Shown here one piece after another: positions 23,901 to 34,140 of a stretch of DNA of 64,000 nucleotides. The first letter of the stretch is position 1. Every line of letters starts with the position of its first letter. The notes beneath the pieces were generated by a model. It ran no database searches. It was not told where the DNA came from and was given only the letters and a program-made list of their open reading frames with translations. The stretch is from Deinandra increscens subsp. villosa (Eukaryota; Streptophyta; Magnoliopsida; Asterales; Asteraceae): contig JBCNJP010000024.1 of the NCBI GenBank assembly GCA_039602395.1, positions 3,733,731-3,797,730 of the forward strand, read 5' to 3'. Position numbers and translations under genes: made by a program.

Positions 23901-24303
23901 TCTTATATTGTTCGTTTCCTGAACACCTATCTTTCAATGCATCCCACAAAGTTTTTGATGTTGTGCAATTTTTGAATTGATGTAGAAGCTCTCTTAGTAG
24001 TGCCATTGTGAGATTTCCATAACATTTCTTTTCTCGGGCATAAACTTTTCTTTGATCTTCATCAAGATCACTTCGTGCAATCGGTTGTCCATTAATCTGA
24101 GGATATGTATAATCTTGTTCAATGGAAATCCATAAATCAATGTCAAGATCATTAATGAATGATTCAAATCGTTGCTTCCAATTCTCATAATCCTCCAACC
24201 TAAGCAACTTAGGAACCTTCTGATTTGTTCCTATTTCGTTATCATAGTTCAACATGGCTTGCATTGATGATTGAACAGCTGAAAATGCGTGAAACTCACT
24301 CAA
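20974..24303 (-). pseudogene. gag: LR4 gag polyprotein, broken
   Basis: The start MSEFHAFSAVQSSMQAMLNY at 24303 opens a 237-codon frame with the UBN2-type domain (WDALKDRCSGNEQYKKSQKK, EALPEKWENFVMMLT) ending at 23590. A frameshift lies between 23590 and 23390. From 23390 one frame runs to about 21400 with three stops (near 23115, 22647, 22194), giving CYKCFKLGHFA (CCHC 1, stop before the last cysteine), a Ser-rich linker and a long coiled coil (about 22800-22200). A further frameshift precedes the C-terminal frame 21306-20974, with the second knuckle YYQCRRKGHMAQDC (first Cys replaced by Tyr) and the ending DTGRPEAVCFGSFEY. Relative to LR10 it has an extra segment (NGQPIARSDL) in the N-terminal domain and lacks the long Lys-rich patch. 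Confidence 0.85.
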
Positions 24304-25043
24304 TTTGAAATTACAATATCGAACGCAAAAACTTCAAACTGAAAAAACGGACGTCTTTTAACCTGATTTTGGGGTTCAAACTGGGGGGTACAGACCGATA
24401 GGTGAGTACAAGTCTAGATGTCGGAAAGACGAACGTTTTGGCTGGTATTAGCTCACGTAACTCTTAACGGTTCTCAAGTTACGTCAGTTTTAGTGAACAC
24501 ATGTTTTATGTCAGCGGACCATAAGATTTCAGCGTACCAACCTCCGCACCAGATCAAATCAGCGGACCAAAATATGCTCAGCGGACCAAATGAACCAGCA
24601 GACCAGATGCGGACCAGATTATCTCAATAGACCAGATTTGGTACGGCGGACCAAAATGGTACGGCGGACCAAAATGATACGGCGGACCAGAAAATAATCG
24701 CCACGGACTAACTTTGAAGATTGCCTTCCGAACCAGTTTCAGCGGACCAGAATATGGATGAAGATTGCCGTGCGGACCATCGGCGGACCAATGGCGGACC
24801 AAGTGTTCTTTGAGCGGACCAACGCAGTTTAAACCTGATTCGTCTGATTTTCGTGAATTTCAACGTTTGGAGCTGGAATTTGACTCAGTATGATGCGAAA
24901 ACACTCCAGCAACACTCAGAAATCATTTTTCATCATTGAAACACTCTGATTTGCAAGAACTTTGATGAAAAACCAAGAAAACCCATACTTTCTCACTCTA
25001 GAACTAGAAAATGGATCAAATCACAGCAGTAGAGCAACCAATT
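24304..25043 (-). other. LR4 leader with GCGGACCA repeats
   Basis: Between about 24505 and 24830, GCGGACCA occurs about a dozen times together with TGGTACGG. These are the half-sites of this element's LTR palindromes (CGTACCA / TGGTACG, and a GCGGACCA at about 25280). The rest is AT-rich and ends with the conserved segment adjacent to the PBS. Confidence 0.7.
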
Positions 25044-25055
25044 GCTCTGATACCA
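25044..25055 (-). other. LR4 primer-binding site
   Basis: GCTCTGATACCA, exact reverse complement of the initiator tRNA-Met PBS, two bases from the LTR. Confidence 0.9.
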
Positions 25056-25057
25056 CT

Positions 25058-25426
25058 TGTAAAACCACTGAACGATCTTACTACTGCATGATTTGGTAAT
25101 TGTATAAGCAACAAGAAGTAAATAAAGCTTCGCTTTATTGATTCACAAAGAGAATTACACAAAGTCTAGAGAGAGAGAGTTACACACTCAGTTACACATA
25201 CTTAAGAGATGTAGAATGACAGAACTAGTTACTAGGTCTCTCTCTAACAAACTATTTATAGTCAAATACTAAATGACCAGCGGACCACCCACATACCATC
25301 TGGTACGCCCGTACCATTTGGTACGCTGGTGCATATGGTACCGCTAGTGACTATATGATTCATACAGATGCTCTAGATTAGATACAATACACGAGACACA
25401 CGTTAGCATAGGAATATGCTCTAACA
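25058..25426 (-). repeat. LR4 5' LTR
   Basis: Reads TGTAAAACC... to ...GCTCTAACA. Palindrome CGTACCA-TT-TGGTACG at 25310-25325. TATTTATA at 25253-25260 is TATAAATA on the coding strand. Close to the LR2 LTR. Confidence 0.85.
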
Positions 25427-25951
25427 GAACGAGAAGATGAATCTAGGATAAAACACAAGAAAGATGATGATCAAGTCGAATGATTACAACATAGAAATCA
25501 TGACAACACTCAATCTCTCTCTAGGAATCCATGACTCACTCTCTCTCTAGAATGGAAATCTCACACTCTACAAGAAGATCATCATCTCCACATTTGGAGA
25601 CTCTCTTTTACTTGTAATGGGCACCATCACTATATATAGTGAGGGTGACTGACAACAGGAAAAATAACAAAATGAACAAAATTACAAGTAAATCAAATAA
25701 CATGAAATATTAATTAAATCAAAATTGATTTAATTAATCTGAAGCTTGACTCGCTCGAACCGATCTTCCGTTGACTTTTACGTTGACCGTTGACCCGAAC
25801 AGTTGACTTTTCCAGAAAACGGTATTCGGTCCAATCTCGCAAGCCTCGAGCATCACAACCCAGTCTCTGAATCAATTCACATGGATTCTTCAGTTGAATG
25901 CTTCGGTAAACAGATTCGATGGCATCAATCACATAGATTTTAGTTCCAACA
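25427..25951 (-). repeat. LTR-like segment of another element
   Basis: A compact non-coding block with CT-rich repeats (about 25510-25555), a TATATATAG run at about 25632-25640, and a right end reading TTCCAACA, typical of the start of a minus-oriented Copia LTR (TGTTGGAA on the minus strand). It sits between the LR4 LTR and the LR5 leader. The left boundary is unclear and I could not establish a target-site duplication. Confidence 0.4.
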
Positions 25952-26571
25952 GAACCTAGAGTTCGGAGCGGTTATTTCGTAGTTGTCCGAACCTCAAACG
26001 AACACAAACACTTTTGACACCATTTTCACGATTTTCAGTGATTTTGGATGAAATTTTTGACATAAAGTTAAGCAAACTCAATAGACTGAATCTAGAAGCA
26101 GATTTTTTACGTAAAGCACACTCAAGAATGATCAAAGAACTAAAAAATGAATGTCATTTTCGTAAAACTTGAAATTTTTGACTCGAAACTTCTAAAAACA
26201 GGGAATTCCGACCAGTAGAGCAAACCTTGCTCTGATACCACTTGAAAATGCGTGAGTGGTGGATCGTCTACTTAGTCGTAACGAAATCAATGTAAAACGA
26301 GATGAACATGATGAGTAAATACAATGAGACTTGTATTAGACCACAGAGAAACACCACAGAGTTCACATACAAGATATATCCAAGAAGTACTTAATCATAC
26401 ACAAGACAAGCTATTTATAAGGCTGAAAACCCGATGGTTCGAACCTCAGGTTCGGACAAGTTCGGATCTGTCCGAACTTGGAGTTCGCTAAGAGTTCGGC
26501 TAGCAGCAATCATATATGCCCTTGTCTTGTATTTGATACTTCACATGACGATCAGGAACTAGGTATTAAGA
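25952..26571 (-). mobile_element. LR5: leader, PBS and 5' LTR remnant (minus)
   Basis: Leader 25952-26228 with GTTCGGA-type motifs at its left end, PBS complement GCTCTGATACCA at 26229-26240, then an LTR from TGAAAATGCGTGAG (26243) to about 26571. The gag and everything 3' of the leader are missing, replaced by 25427-25951 and LR4. Confidence 0.75.
26243..26571 (-). repeat. LR5 5' LTR
   Basis: Same family as the solo LTR 3440-3760. Contains TTCGAACCT/AGGTTCGG half-sites (about 26437-26500) and TATTTATA (26412-26419). The outer end is mutated (TATTAAGA where the other copy has TATTAACA). Confidence 0.7.
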
Positions 26572-27019
26572 ATTCTCATAAAATGATGAATCCGAATTAT
26601 AACGATACGTGTAAATTCACATAAAATGATAGAAAACTTTACATGAAACCAACAATATTTAATCGTAAAATCATAAGTAGTTACACGACACATTGTCACA
26701 TAAAATAATAGAATAACATGTGCATGTATATACATACATAAAATCATAAGTATAATTGTCACATAGAATGACAAAAGGTTCACATGAAATCATAGAATAT
26801 GATTTACATAAAATCATAAAATTTAAAACGTACGTCTAGACTCAAGTGTATGCTCTTATAGATGATAGTTACACAAACCCTAGATAATAAAGTCTACACA
26901 AGCCAATCGCATAAATGTTCACACAACATTTATTACAGTTTAAATAAATGTTCACACAACATTTATATCAGTTTAAGTTTAGGTTAAATCAGGAAAATAC
27001 CTGAAAAGACAATTTGTTA
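26572..27019. repeat. AT-rich degenerate short repeats
   Basis: No gene. Variants of CACATAAAATCATAGAA recur at irregular spacing from about 26575 to 26820. At about 26909-26975 a 33-bp unit containing AAATGTTCACACAACATTT is present twice in tandem; each unit is itself an inverted repeat (AAATGTT / AACATTT). Confidence 0.55.
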
Positions 27020-27363
27020 CACATGAAAATATATAGTGAAGGTGTATACATGCAAAATATATAAAATATTGAGAAATTGATCATTGAGAAATGATGGTAC
27101 ATTGGTTTATGTATCTGACTCATGGATAGAGTAGATGAAAGAGCCATAAGATCATTGTTTGATATGTTTGGTAGACTCGGCAAATCAGAAAGTATTCAGA
27201 TGTGATATATACTAAATACTAATGTTTAACCATGTGGATAACATTTTGAAGCATATTTCATGGCAAAAAAGAAAAAAATAAGTGTGAAAAACAAAAATGA
27301 GAAGTCACTATGTATACATGTGTTCATTTTGCAAAGATTTAAACTTGTTTGATTTTTTTTTTT

Positions 27364-27602
27364 GTCAAACGATCGAACTTTCTCTGCGTATGGAAAGATG
27401 GACCTGGTCGTTGTTCATTTGACGTTCTGCTTTATTTTCTTTGGTGTTTTATATAACTCATCGGACTTTCTCTATGTGTACGGGAGTACCGACCTGATTG
27501 TTGTTGAGTTATACAGTTTCAACTTGTTCTATTTTCCTATTTTGTTAAATCCGAGGCCTTATCTGCGTATCGAAAGATCGACTTTAAGGTAGAGGATTTA
27601 AC
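27364..27602 (+). ncRNA. Three-module stem-loop array (LR6 copy)
   Basis: Module 1 27364-27423 (GTCAAACGA / TCATTTGAC, one mismatch), module 2 27452-27514 (TATAACTC / GAGTTATA, 8 bp perfect, longer than in other copies), module 3 27544-27602 (GTTAAATC / GATTTAAC). Apical hairpin of module 2 is GTAC-GGGA-GTAC. Confidence 0.65.
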
Positions 27603-28397
27603 GTTCTTATTTTTTTTGCATGGAACACACTTGACAATATCATGAAAACATTATGCTTTGTGATATTCACAAGTGTAATCACACAAGGAAAAAGAAAATG
27701 TTTGAATATGTCTGCTAGTGTGGGATATACTGGTCAAAGCAAATCTAATTATTACTTCAACATATCCAGATGTTATGAGTATGATTATGTCTGAGTTTAA
27801 GATGGACAAATTATACCGGCAATCAGCATGACTTATGTGTTTCAAGTAGTTGAAATTGAAGTGTAGTTCAGTGCGTCATTACCAATATGATCCCGCATTG
27901 CGATATTTCTCATACCAAAAATAGAGTTTAATTCTGTATTGCAATTTCATTTCATTTCGGAAAAGTACAAAAAGATTTTCGGTATGTTTTAGCATAAGTT
28001 TGAAGAATCAAAAAGTGTTTAGGTTTGTTTTGATATAAGCTTTCTAAAAACCAAAAAGATTTTGTTTCTGCTTTATTTTCGATCTAATCAACACGTGATA
28101 CAAATCAAATTTTTAAAAAGATATCTTGGAGTCTCGAAGAGACGTTTTACGCCGAGATTATTTATATGTTGAGTAGGTTGCTAAAGTGAAAGATATCTCA
28201 ACTTCCAGTCTTCTGAAGCTACTGATAGAGACAGAGATACACCGAATATCATCAAGTATTCAAGATGAAGCTACTATCAAGTTGACGAGGAGTTTGTTTA
28301 AAGATAATTTGAACGGATTCTGCCACTTAAGGGGGAGCTTGATTAAGGATACAACTTTAGTATGTTGAAAAGATACTGCACACGAAGAGGGGGAGTT

Positions 28398-28754
28398 TGT
28401 TAATGTATAATTTGTACGTATTGTGAAGTGTCGAGACAAGACGATGAAAAGTTCAAGACAAAGTTCAAGCTGCTAGGTGAACTTGGTACAAACTGCAGCT
28501 CGGTTCGAGGAGAACTGGCAGTTCGCCTGGAGTTCGCCCAGTCGTGTATAAATAGAATGTTTGTCTTTGTATTAAAAACTGAGAGAGATAGAACTGGTCT
28601 TAAGTGTGTGTTTACCACGGTGTTTCTCTGAGTCTGTTTTCTAAGTGTTTACTGATTGTAATTGTTCATTTCAATCAATAAAACAATCGGTTAATTACGT
28701 TTCTTGTCCGATATAGTTAGATTGAGTAGACGATCCAATGCTCACGAACTTTCA
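28398..28754 (+). repeat. LR6 3' LTR
   Basis: Starts TGTTAATG and ends ...ACTTTCA. Has GTTCGCC half-sites (28516-28540) like LR3, TATAAATA at 28547-28554 and AATAAAACAATCGG near the 3' end. Confidence 0.8.
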
Positions 28755-29103
28755 TTATGATTCGCCCAATGTGAAACATAGTTACAAACCGACAAGATTG
28801 TGTACTGCACAACCGAGTAATGCAAAAATTATTGCTTTCAAGAAACAACACAGATTGTGTTATGAATGTCAACGATATGGACATTATGCTGCAGATTTTC
28901 CATTGGCTACACATTACAAATATGATGTTAAACCATTTCTTCGTGAGAAAAATATCAAATATGTTGATGCAAAACGTCAAATTTTTGATAAACCACAAAA
29001 ACTTGTTAAGTCTATTGTTTCACCCCCCACGTGTTGATGAGACTTTGGTTTTTGAACCCAAAAATGCTAAATCATTTTCCATGGTTTTCCAAAATGATTC
29101 TTA
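28755..29103 (+). pseudogene. gag: LR7 gag C-terminal fragment
   Basis: One frame (28738-29037) carries the second zinc knuckle CYECQRYGHYAADF (about 28858-28899; the last Cys is Phe), preceded by KIIAFKKQHRL. The downstream YVDAKRQIFDKPQ corresponds to the FDEQDRVFDE segment of LR10. It is closed by stops and lacks everything upstream because the LR6 LTR abuts it. Confidence 0.6.
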
Positions 29104-30735
29104 AAAAATTGGGAGACCTTTAAAGGTCAAGGTCAACGGTAACTATGTGGAAGAGACCCGGCGACCCAAGGCTATTGACTTGGGTCAATCCAAAAAGATC
29201 TAATCTTTAGATGCATGTGATCAAGAAGACCGGTTGGTGATATTCTTTTTACTAACTGTGGTTTCTTGTATGTTAATTTAATCTTATTGATAAATCTTTT
29301 GAAACCTAATTTTTAAAGGCTGATGTTTTCACAATTTGTGTCAAATGTCGATCGATCAATTTGTATTGGTTTTGTTTTATTTTCTTTCATTTGTTTAGGG
29401 GGGGGGGAACATTTTAAAATTAAAAATAGTGTTTGTTTGAATTTTAGGGGGAGAAATTTAAAAATTGAAAAATCTCAAAAAGAGAAATTTATCCGAAAAA
29501 AAGTGAGAAATGATGGTACATCAGCATATACGTTATCTGCCATATATAAAATAGAAGTGAAGGCTACAGGTTATTGCTAAAAATGTGAAAATGCATGAAA
29601 AATCTGATATATGCGAGTTTGATATAAACATAATGCCTGCCTAATATTTGTGGTTTTTCATCTTGATGGGTATTGTGTAAAAAATTTGCAAAAATAAAAT
29701 AAGAGATATCCTTGTGTATGCATGTGTTCTTTTTACAAAGATTAAAACTTGTTTGATTTTCTTTTTTTCACTCAAGTGATTGGCCTTTCTTTGCGTATCG
29801 AAAGATCGACATGATTGGTGTTCACTTGAGGTTCTGCTTTATTTTCTTTGGTGTTTCGTATAACTCATCGGACTTTCTCTGCGTGTACGGGAGTACCGAC
29901 CTGATTGTTGTTGGGTTATACAATTTCTACTTTATTTTCTATTTCTTATTTTTCTAAACAATCAGACTATCTCTGCATGCTTACCAGCCAACCTGATTGT
30001 TGTTTGTTTAGGGTTTCGCTTTCTTTTTGCATGATACACAATGGATAATTTCATTTTTAGAAAAATATCATTCAAAATTGATGAGTTGCCGATATTTCTG
30101 AATAGTGTAAGGACCATCTTATCAGTGTTTTATTAATACACCTTAAATATATCAGAAAGCTATAGAAATTGATTTGTCAAATGCTGAAAAAGAATTGATA
30201 TGGATATATCTTGATCTGCATGCTGATGAAATCGAAATTGAAATGTGGTAGATGCGTTATGTCTGATATGATCCCACGTCTGGATCTTTCTCATAAAAAT
30301 AGAGTTTGTTTTCTTTTGTTGATTTTATTTCATTTCTGAAAAATCAAAAAGATTTTAGGTGTGTTTTGATTAAAGTTTCAAAAAGCCAAAATGATTTTAT
30401 TTCTATTTTTTTGTATCAAATCTACACGAGATACAAGATTTTCAAAAAGCTAAATATATTTAAATATCTTGGAGTCTCAAAGAGACGTTTTGCGCCAAGA
30501 TTATTTATGTTGGCTAGGTACTTAGTGAAGAAAAAGATCACAATTTCAAGTCTTCTGGAGTTGGTGATAAAGATATAATATGCTCTAAATTTTCAAATAT
30601 TCAAGATTGGACTAACTTTCAAGCTGAGGGGGAGTTTAATTGAAGATACTGATGTTTGATGTAGAAGCATTGATGCAACACATGTTATAATCTGAGGATG
30701 GATTGTACGGATACAACACATGTCGAGGGGGAGTT
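29104..30735 (+). other. LR7 3' non-coding region
   Basis: Divergent counterpart of the LR10 3' region: G-runs at about 29399-29408 and 29447-29452, stem-loop array 29771-30011, ATCTTGG hairpin 30466-30501 with GTCTC/GAGAC inner stem, and purine tract GAGGGGGAG at 30725-30733. No gene. Confidence 0.7.
29771..30011 (+). ncRNA. Three-module stem-loop array (divergent LR7 copy)
   Basis: Module 1 29771-29830 has arms CTCAAGTGA / TCACTTGAG, perfectly complementary but different from GTCAAACGA / TCGTTTGAC of the other copies. Module 2 29858-29921 keeps GTATAAC / GTTATAC. Module 3 29954-30011 has CTAAACA / TGTTTAG instead of GTTAAATC / GATTTAAC. Complementarity survives while sequence changes. Confidence 0.7.
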
Positions 30736-31137
30736 TGTTAGAGCATGGTCCTGTGCGACGCGTGATGTCTCAGAACATACTTAATAGTGAAGACTACAAT
30801 ACACATGAACTGGGACACGAAGTCACAGTTCGTGACCCCACGAAGTCACACTTCATGACCCCACGAAGTGACACGAAGTCACACTTCGTTCCAATTCGTG
30901 TCACTTCATGTGAGCTCTAGTTCGTGACAGAATGTGAAGTATAAATAGAACGTTGCTTTGTAATCATTAGAGCTTCTGAGTCTAAGTGTGTGTGTATCTA
31001 GGTTTTTTCTCTTTGGATATTCTCTATGTCAAGATTGTATTGTTGAACTCTTGTGATCAATAAATCAATCGTTTAGTTACATTTTGCATTCCAAAATAGC
31101 TATATTGTGTAGACGATCCACCGCTCATGCTATTTCA
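30736..31137 (+). repeat. LR7 3' LTR
   Basis: TGTTAGAGCATGG... to ...TATTTCA. Dense repeats of CACGAAGTCACA with ACGAAGT-CAC-ACTTCGT at 30873-30889, TATAAATA at 30940-30947 and AATAAA near 31060. Confidence 0.75.
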
Positions 31138-31138
31138 T

Positions 31139-31818
31139 TGTATCCACTCATGGATGCACCTGTAAGGAATATCGTTTTTGATAGTTCCGGTTGATTTTTT
31201 ATTATGAAGAAGTTCCGGCTGAACTAGGTTCAAGCGGAAGCCTTTGTCCAAGCGGAAAAGACCATTCAACCGGAAGAAATACAGATGAACTGGAAGCGAA
31301 TATACCCGGTGAACTCTATTATTCATCAGATAAAGAGTTCAACCGGAATATCTCCTGCAACATCACATCATTCCTCAAATCGCCGATAAATCATCCTCGT
31401 TGCTTCCTTTTGTTATCAAAGCCGCTCTCCTTTTATAGTGTGTTGCTAATCAAACGTCATTCACCTCGTCTATCAAAGATTTTTCTTTTGGTAGTGAGTT
31501 CAACTTTTGTATTTTAACGGTCAAGATGATCATATGGAAATCAATGGCTATCATTGATTTCCCTTAGCACTATATATAGGATAGTTAGCTCTAAACATTT
31601 GTATGCAAGAACACCATGTAATATTTTTTAGTTAATGCAAATAGCACTGAGTAATCTTCTCTTCTTGTGTTACTATATTCATGTAAACAACTAATATTCA
31701 CAAGTGTTGCAACTAATTATTTTGATAAGTAGAAGGAAGTTTAACTTAATTCCGCAAGGTTAATCTTACAAGTAAATCTTGTTAACAAATCTAAAACAGT
31801 TTAGATCTCGATCCTACA
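31139..31818 (+). repeat. LR8 5' LTR
   Basis: Ends CCTACA two bases before the PBS; the left boundary at TGTATCC is a best guess. TATATATAGG at 31571-31580. Between 31180 and 31340 variants of TTCAACCGGAAG / CAAGCGGAAG occur about eight times. Confidence 0.65.
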
Positions 31819-31926
31819 AATGGTATTAGAGCTTTGGATCTCACTTTGAAGACTCTAAGTGCTTCAAAGTTGATATTTACTTGTCAACTCTACTGCTTAA
31901 GCTTTTCTTCTCTGAAAACTTTCAAA

Positions 31927-34140
31927 ATGAATGATCTCAGTAATGTTTTTTCAAATGGTAGCACAAACAAACCACCCATGTTCACTCCTGATGATTTTGA
32001 TATATGGAAGCTCCGTATGGAAGAGTTTGTTCGAAGTTTACACCATACCATCTGCTGATGATCAAAACATAAAAAATTCCAAAACCACTTGACAAATACA
32101 CTGAGCTTGACCACAAGGCACTTGAGCCAGACTTCAAGGCCTACTGGACCTTGCAAGTAGCACTGCCCAATTCCATTCTTGTTTGATTTAAAGGGTATAA
32201 AACTGCATTTAGCGTGTGGAATGCTTTTAACGAAATGTATGAAGGTACAAGTGAAGTTAGGGAAAACAAGAAATATATTTTGAATTAAAAAAAATGTAAC
32301 TTTTAGCTGTAAAACTGGTGAATATATGACAAACCAGTATCTTCGTTTTGTTTCCTTGCTTGATGAATAACAAAGGGCTGATGTCACTCTTGAACAAGCT
32401 AATGTAAACATGAAATTCTTAAGGTCACTTCCCTCTATGTGGACCATTTACATGGTAAGTACAAGGGAGTGCAACGATCTTAAGAGAATGAAATTGAGTG
32501 AACTTCATGGCATTCTGTGTGCCTATGAAATGGAAATCAATCTAAAAAAAAACTCAGTAGAACCAACTCAGCTACAGTCAACTACTCTTATCACCATCGA
32601 TTTTCAAAACCAATGAAATGTGACCACCATCTTTTCATATCATAACTTTGAAAACTCTCACAATGCTTATGTAGCTACTGACTCACATTCCAGCTTCACC
32701 CGTGAAGACTTGGAATGCATTGGTACTGACGATTTAGAAGAGATGGACATTCTTACTCAACTTGCAATGATCTCCGTAAGAGCTTAATGATTCTATAAGC
32801 GTACTGGGAGAACTTAAAAGGAGCCAAAAATTCTCCCATTGGGCTTGAGAAAAGCCAAGTTTAATGCTACAACTGTCATTAGCTAGGACACTTTGCAAGA
32901 GAGTATCCAAGTCCCAGAAGAGAAGGTCAGTCACAAAACCAAACTCATGCAAAATCGTAGGGAAGCTATCAACAAAGCAGCAACAACAACAAGAGCAACA
33001 ACACACATCTTGCTTTAAACTCACAACCAACTCAACCAGAACCAAGCGGAAGCAACAATAGCAGTAATTTGACAGCAGTTATGGCTAATCAAATGGAAAG
33101 TGTTGACTGGGAGGAAGTTATAGTTGAGTTCGAACCAATCATTTTTTGCCCTGATGGCAAAGGATGAATCTTCATTTGATCAGGTAAACTTCATTCCTGC
33201 GAAAGTATTAGAGCACTTGTGCACTCTTGCATCTGTTGAACAGGTCGATAGATATATAAATCATAACACTGAGTTAATTGAGGAAGTGTCAAACCTAAAT
33301 GAGTTAAAAGTATACTTTAGAAAAACTAAAAGCACATACATGTCTAAAGTCATAAATCTTCATGAAGAGATTGAGCAGTTGGAACAAATTAACTCAAATC
33401 TAGAAACTCAGATAGATGATTTGATTCCCAAACTAATACTTCAATAAAAGAGACCCAACATGCTAAGACAGATGTGGGTGCTCTTGAAGTAAAGTTAACT
33501 GAAGCTCAGTTTACACGCAACAAGTTCCAAAAGGCAAATGAAAAATCTGAGAAACTGTGGAAAGGTGCAATGTACGGGAAAGCTAGAATTGGTTACACAT
33601 CTGTTAAACCACTTAATGATTATTCACCTGTGATCGAACCAATACCAGCTCTAAAAACTGAAAACATTGGTAGCTTAGTTGTTGATGATGTTACTTCACC
33701 ATCTACTATTGAAAAAGAATGTGAATCTGATAAAACTGAAATCACTGGTGCAAGCACTTCTGCAGCAGTTGGTTAATAAAAAAATTTAAAACTAGCGTTT
33801 GCTGTTCCTCCACCCACTTTCTATGAACCTAAGGATTCAAAAGTTGGAGGAAACACGTTCAGAAGGTCAAAATCAGATGTTTATGAAAATGGTTCACAAT
33901 CAAGAAACAAGTGACAAATCCCCTAGATACACTCGATCCTATGATTCATTCAGGATTCCCGAGTATATAGTTTGCGGAAAATTCGGTCACTTTACAGCGG
34001 TATGCTACTTTAACCCATTGAACAAAAATCAATCTTCAAAGATAAAAATTATGAAAAGTCAAAAGTCTGATTTATCAAAGAAACTGACAGGGAAAATTTC
34101 TCCTATATGAAGTCACACAGTCAAATATTTTGAATCTGAA
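31927..34140 (+). pseudogene. gag: LR8 gag, broken
   Basis: ATG at 31927 gives MNDLSNVFSNG...PPMFTPDDFDIWKLRMEEF, the usual Copia gag opening around a Trp-Lys motif. After several frameshifts a knuckle CYNCH-stop-LGHFAREY lies at 32865-32906 (last Cys is Tyr). A coiled-coil-like stretch spans 33124-33440, and a second knuckle-like YIVCGKFGHFTAVC lies at 33963-34004 (first Cys lost). Like the gag-only family it has two knuckles around a coiled coil, but the sequence is clearly different. Confidence 0.7.

Larger units (their letters stand above)
19202..25426 (-). mobile_element. LR4: gag-only LTR retrotransposon (minus), 3' LTR missing
   Basis: Read leftwards: 5' LTR 25426-25058, PBS 25055-25044, leader, gag 24303-20974, 3' non-coding region to a purine-tract remnant at 19202-19210. 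The left end abuts LR3 (+) with no 3' LTR. The gag is the most diverged full-length member in the window. Confidence 0.85.
27020..28754 (+). mobile_element. LR6: 3' end of a gag-only element
   Basis: 3' non-coding region from about 27020 with GNRA-type hairpin (27080-27095), stem-loop array (27364-27602), ATCTTGG hairpin (28123-28158, one mismatch), purine tract GAGGGGGAG (28387-28395) and 3' LTR 28398-28754. Gag and 5' LTR are absent. It ends directly in LR7 gag, so it probably inserted there. Confidence 0.75.

Noticed and set aside
25427..25951. LTR with GAACG/GAACC target duplication
   Set aside because: The left boundary does not begin with TG immediately after GAACG, so the apparent duplication is probably coincidental.
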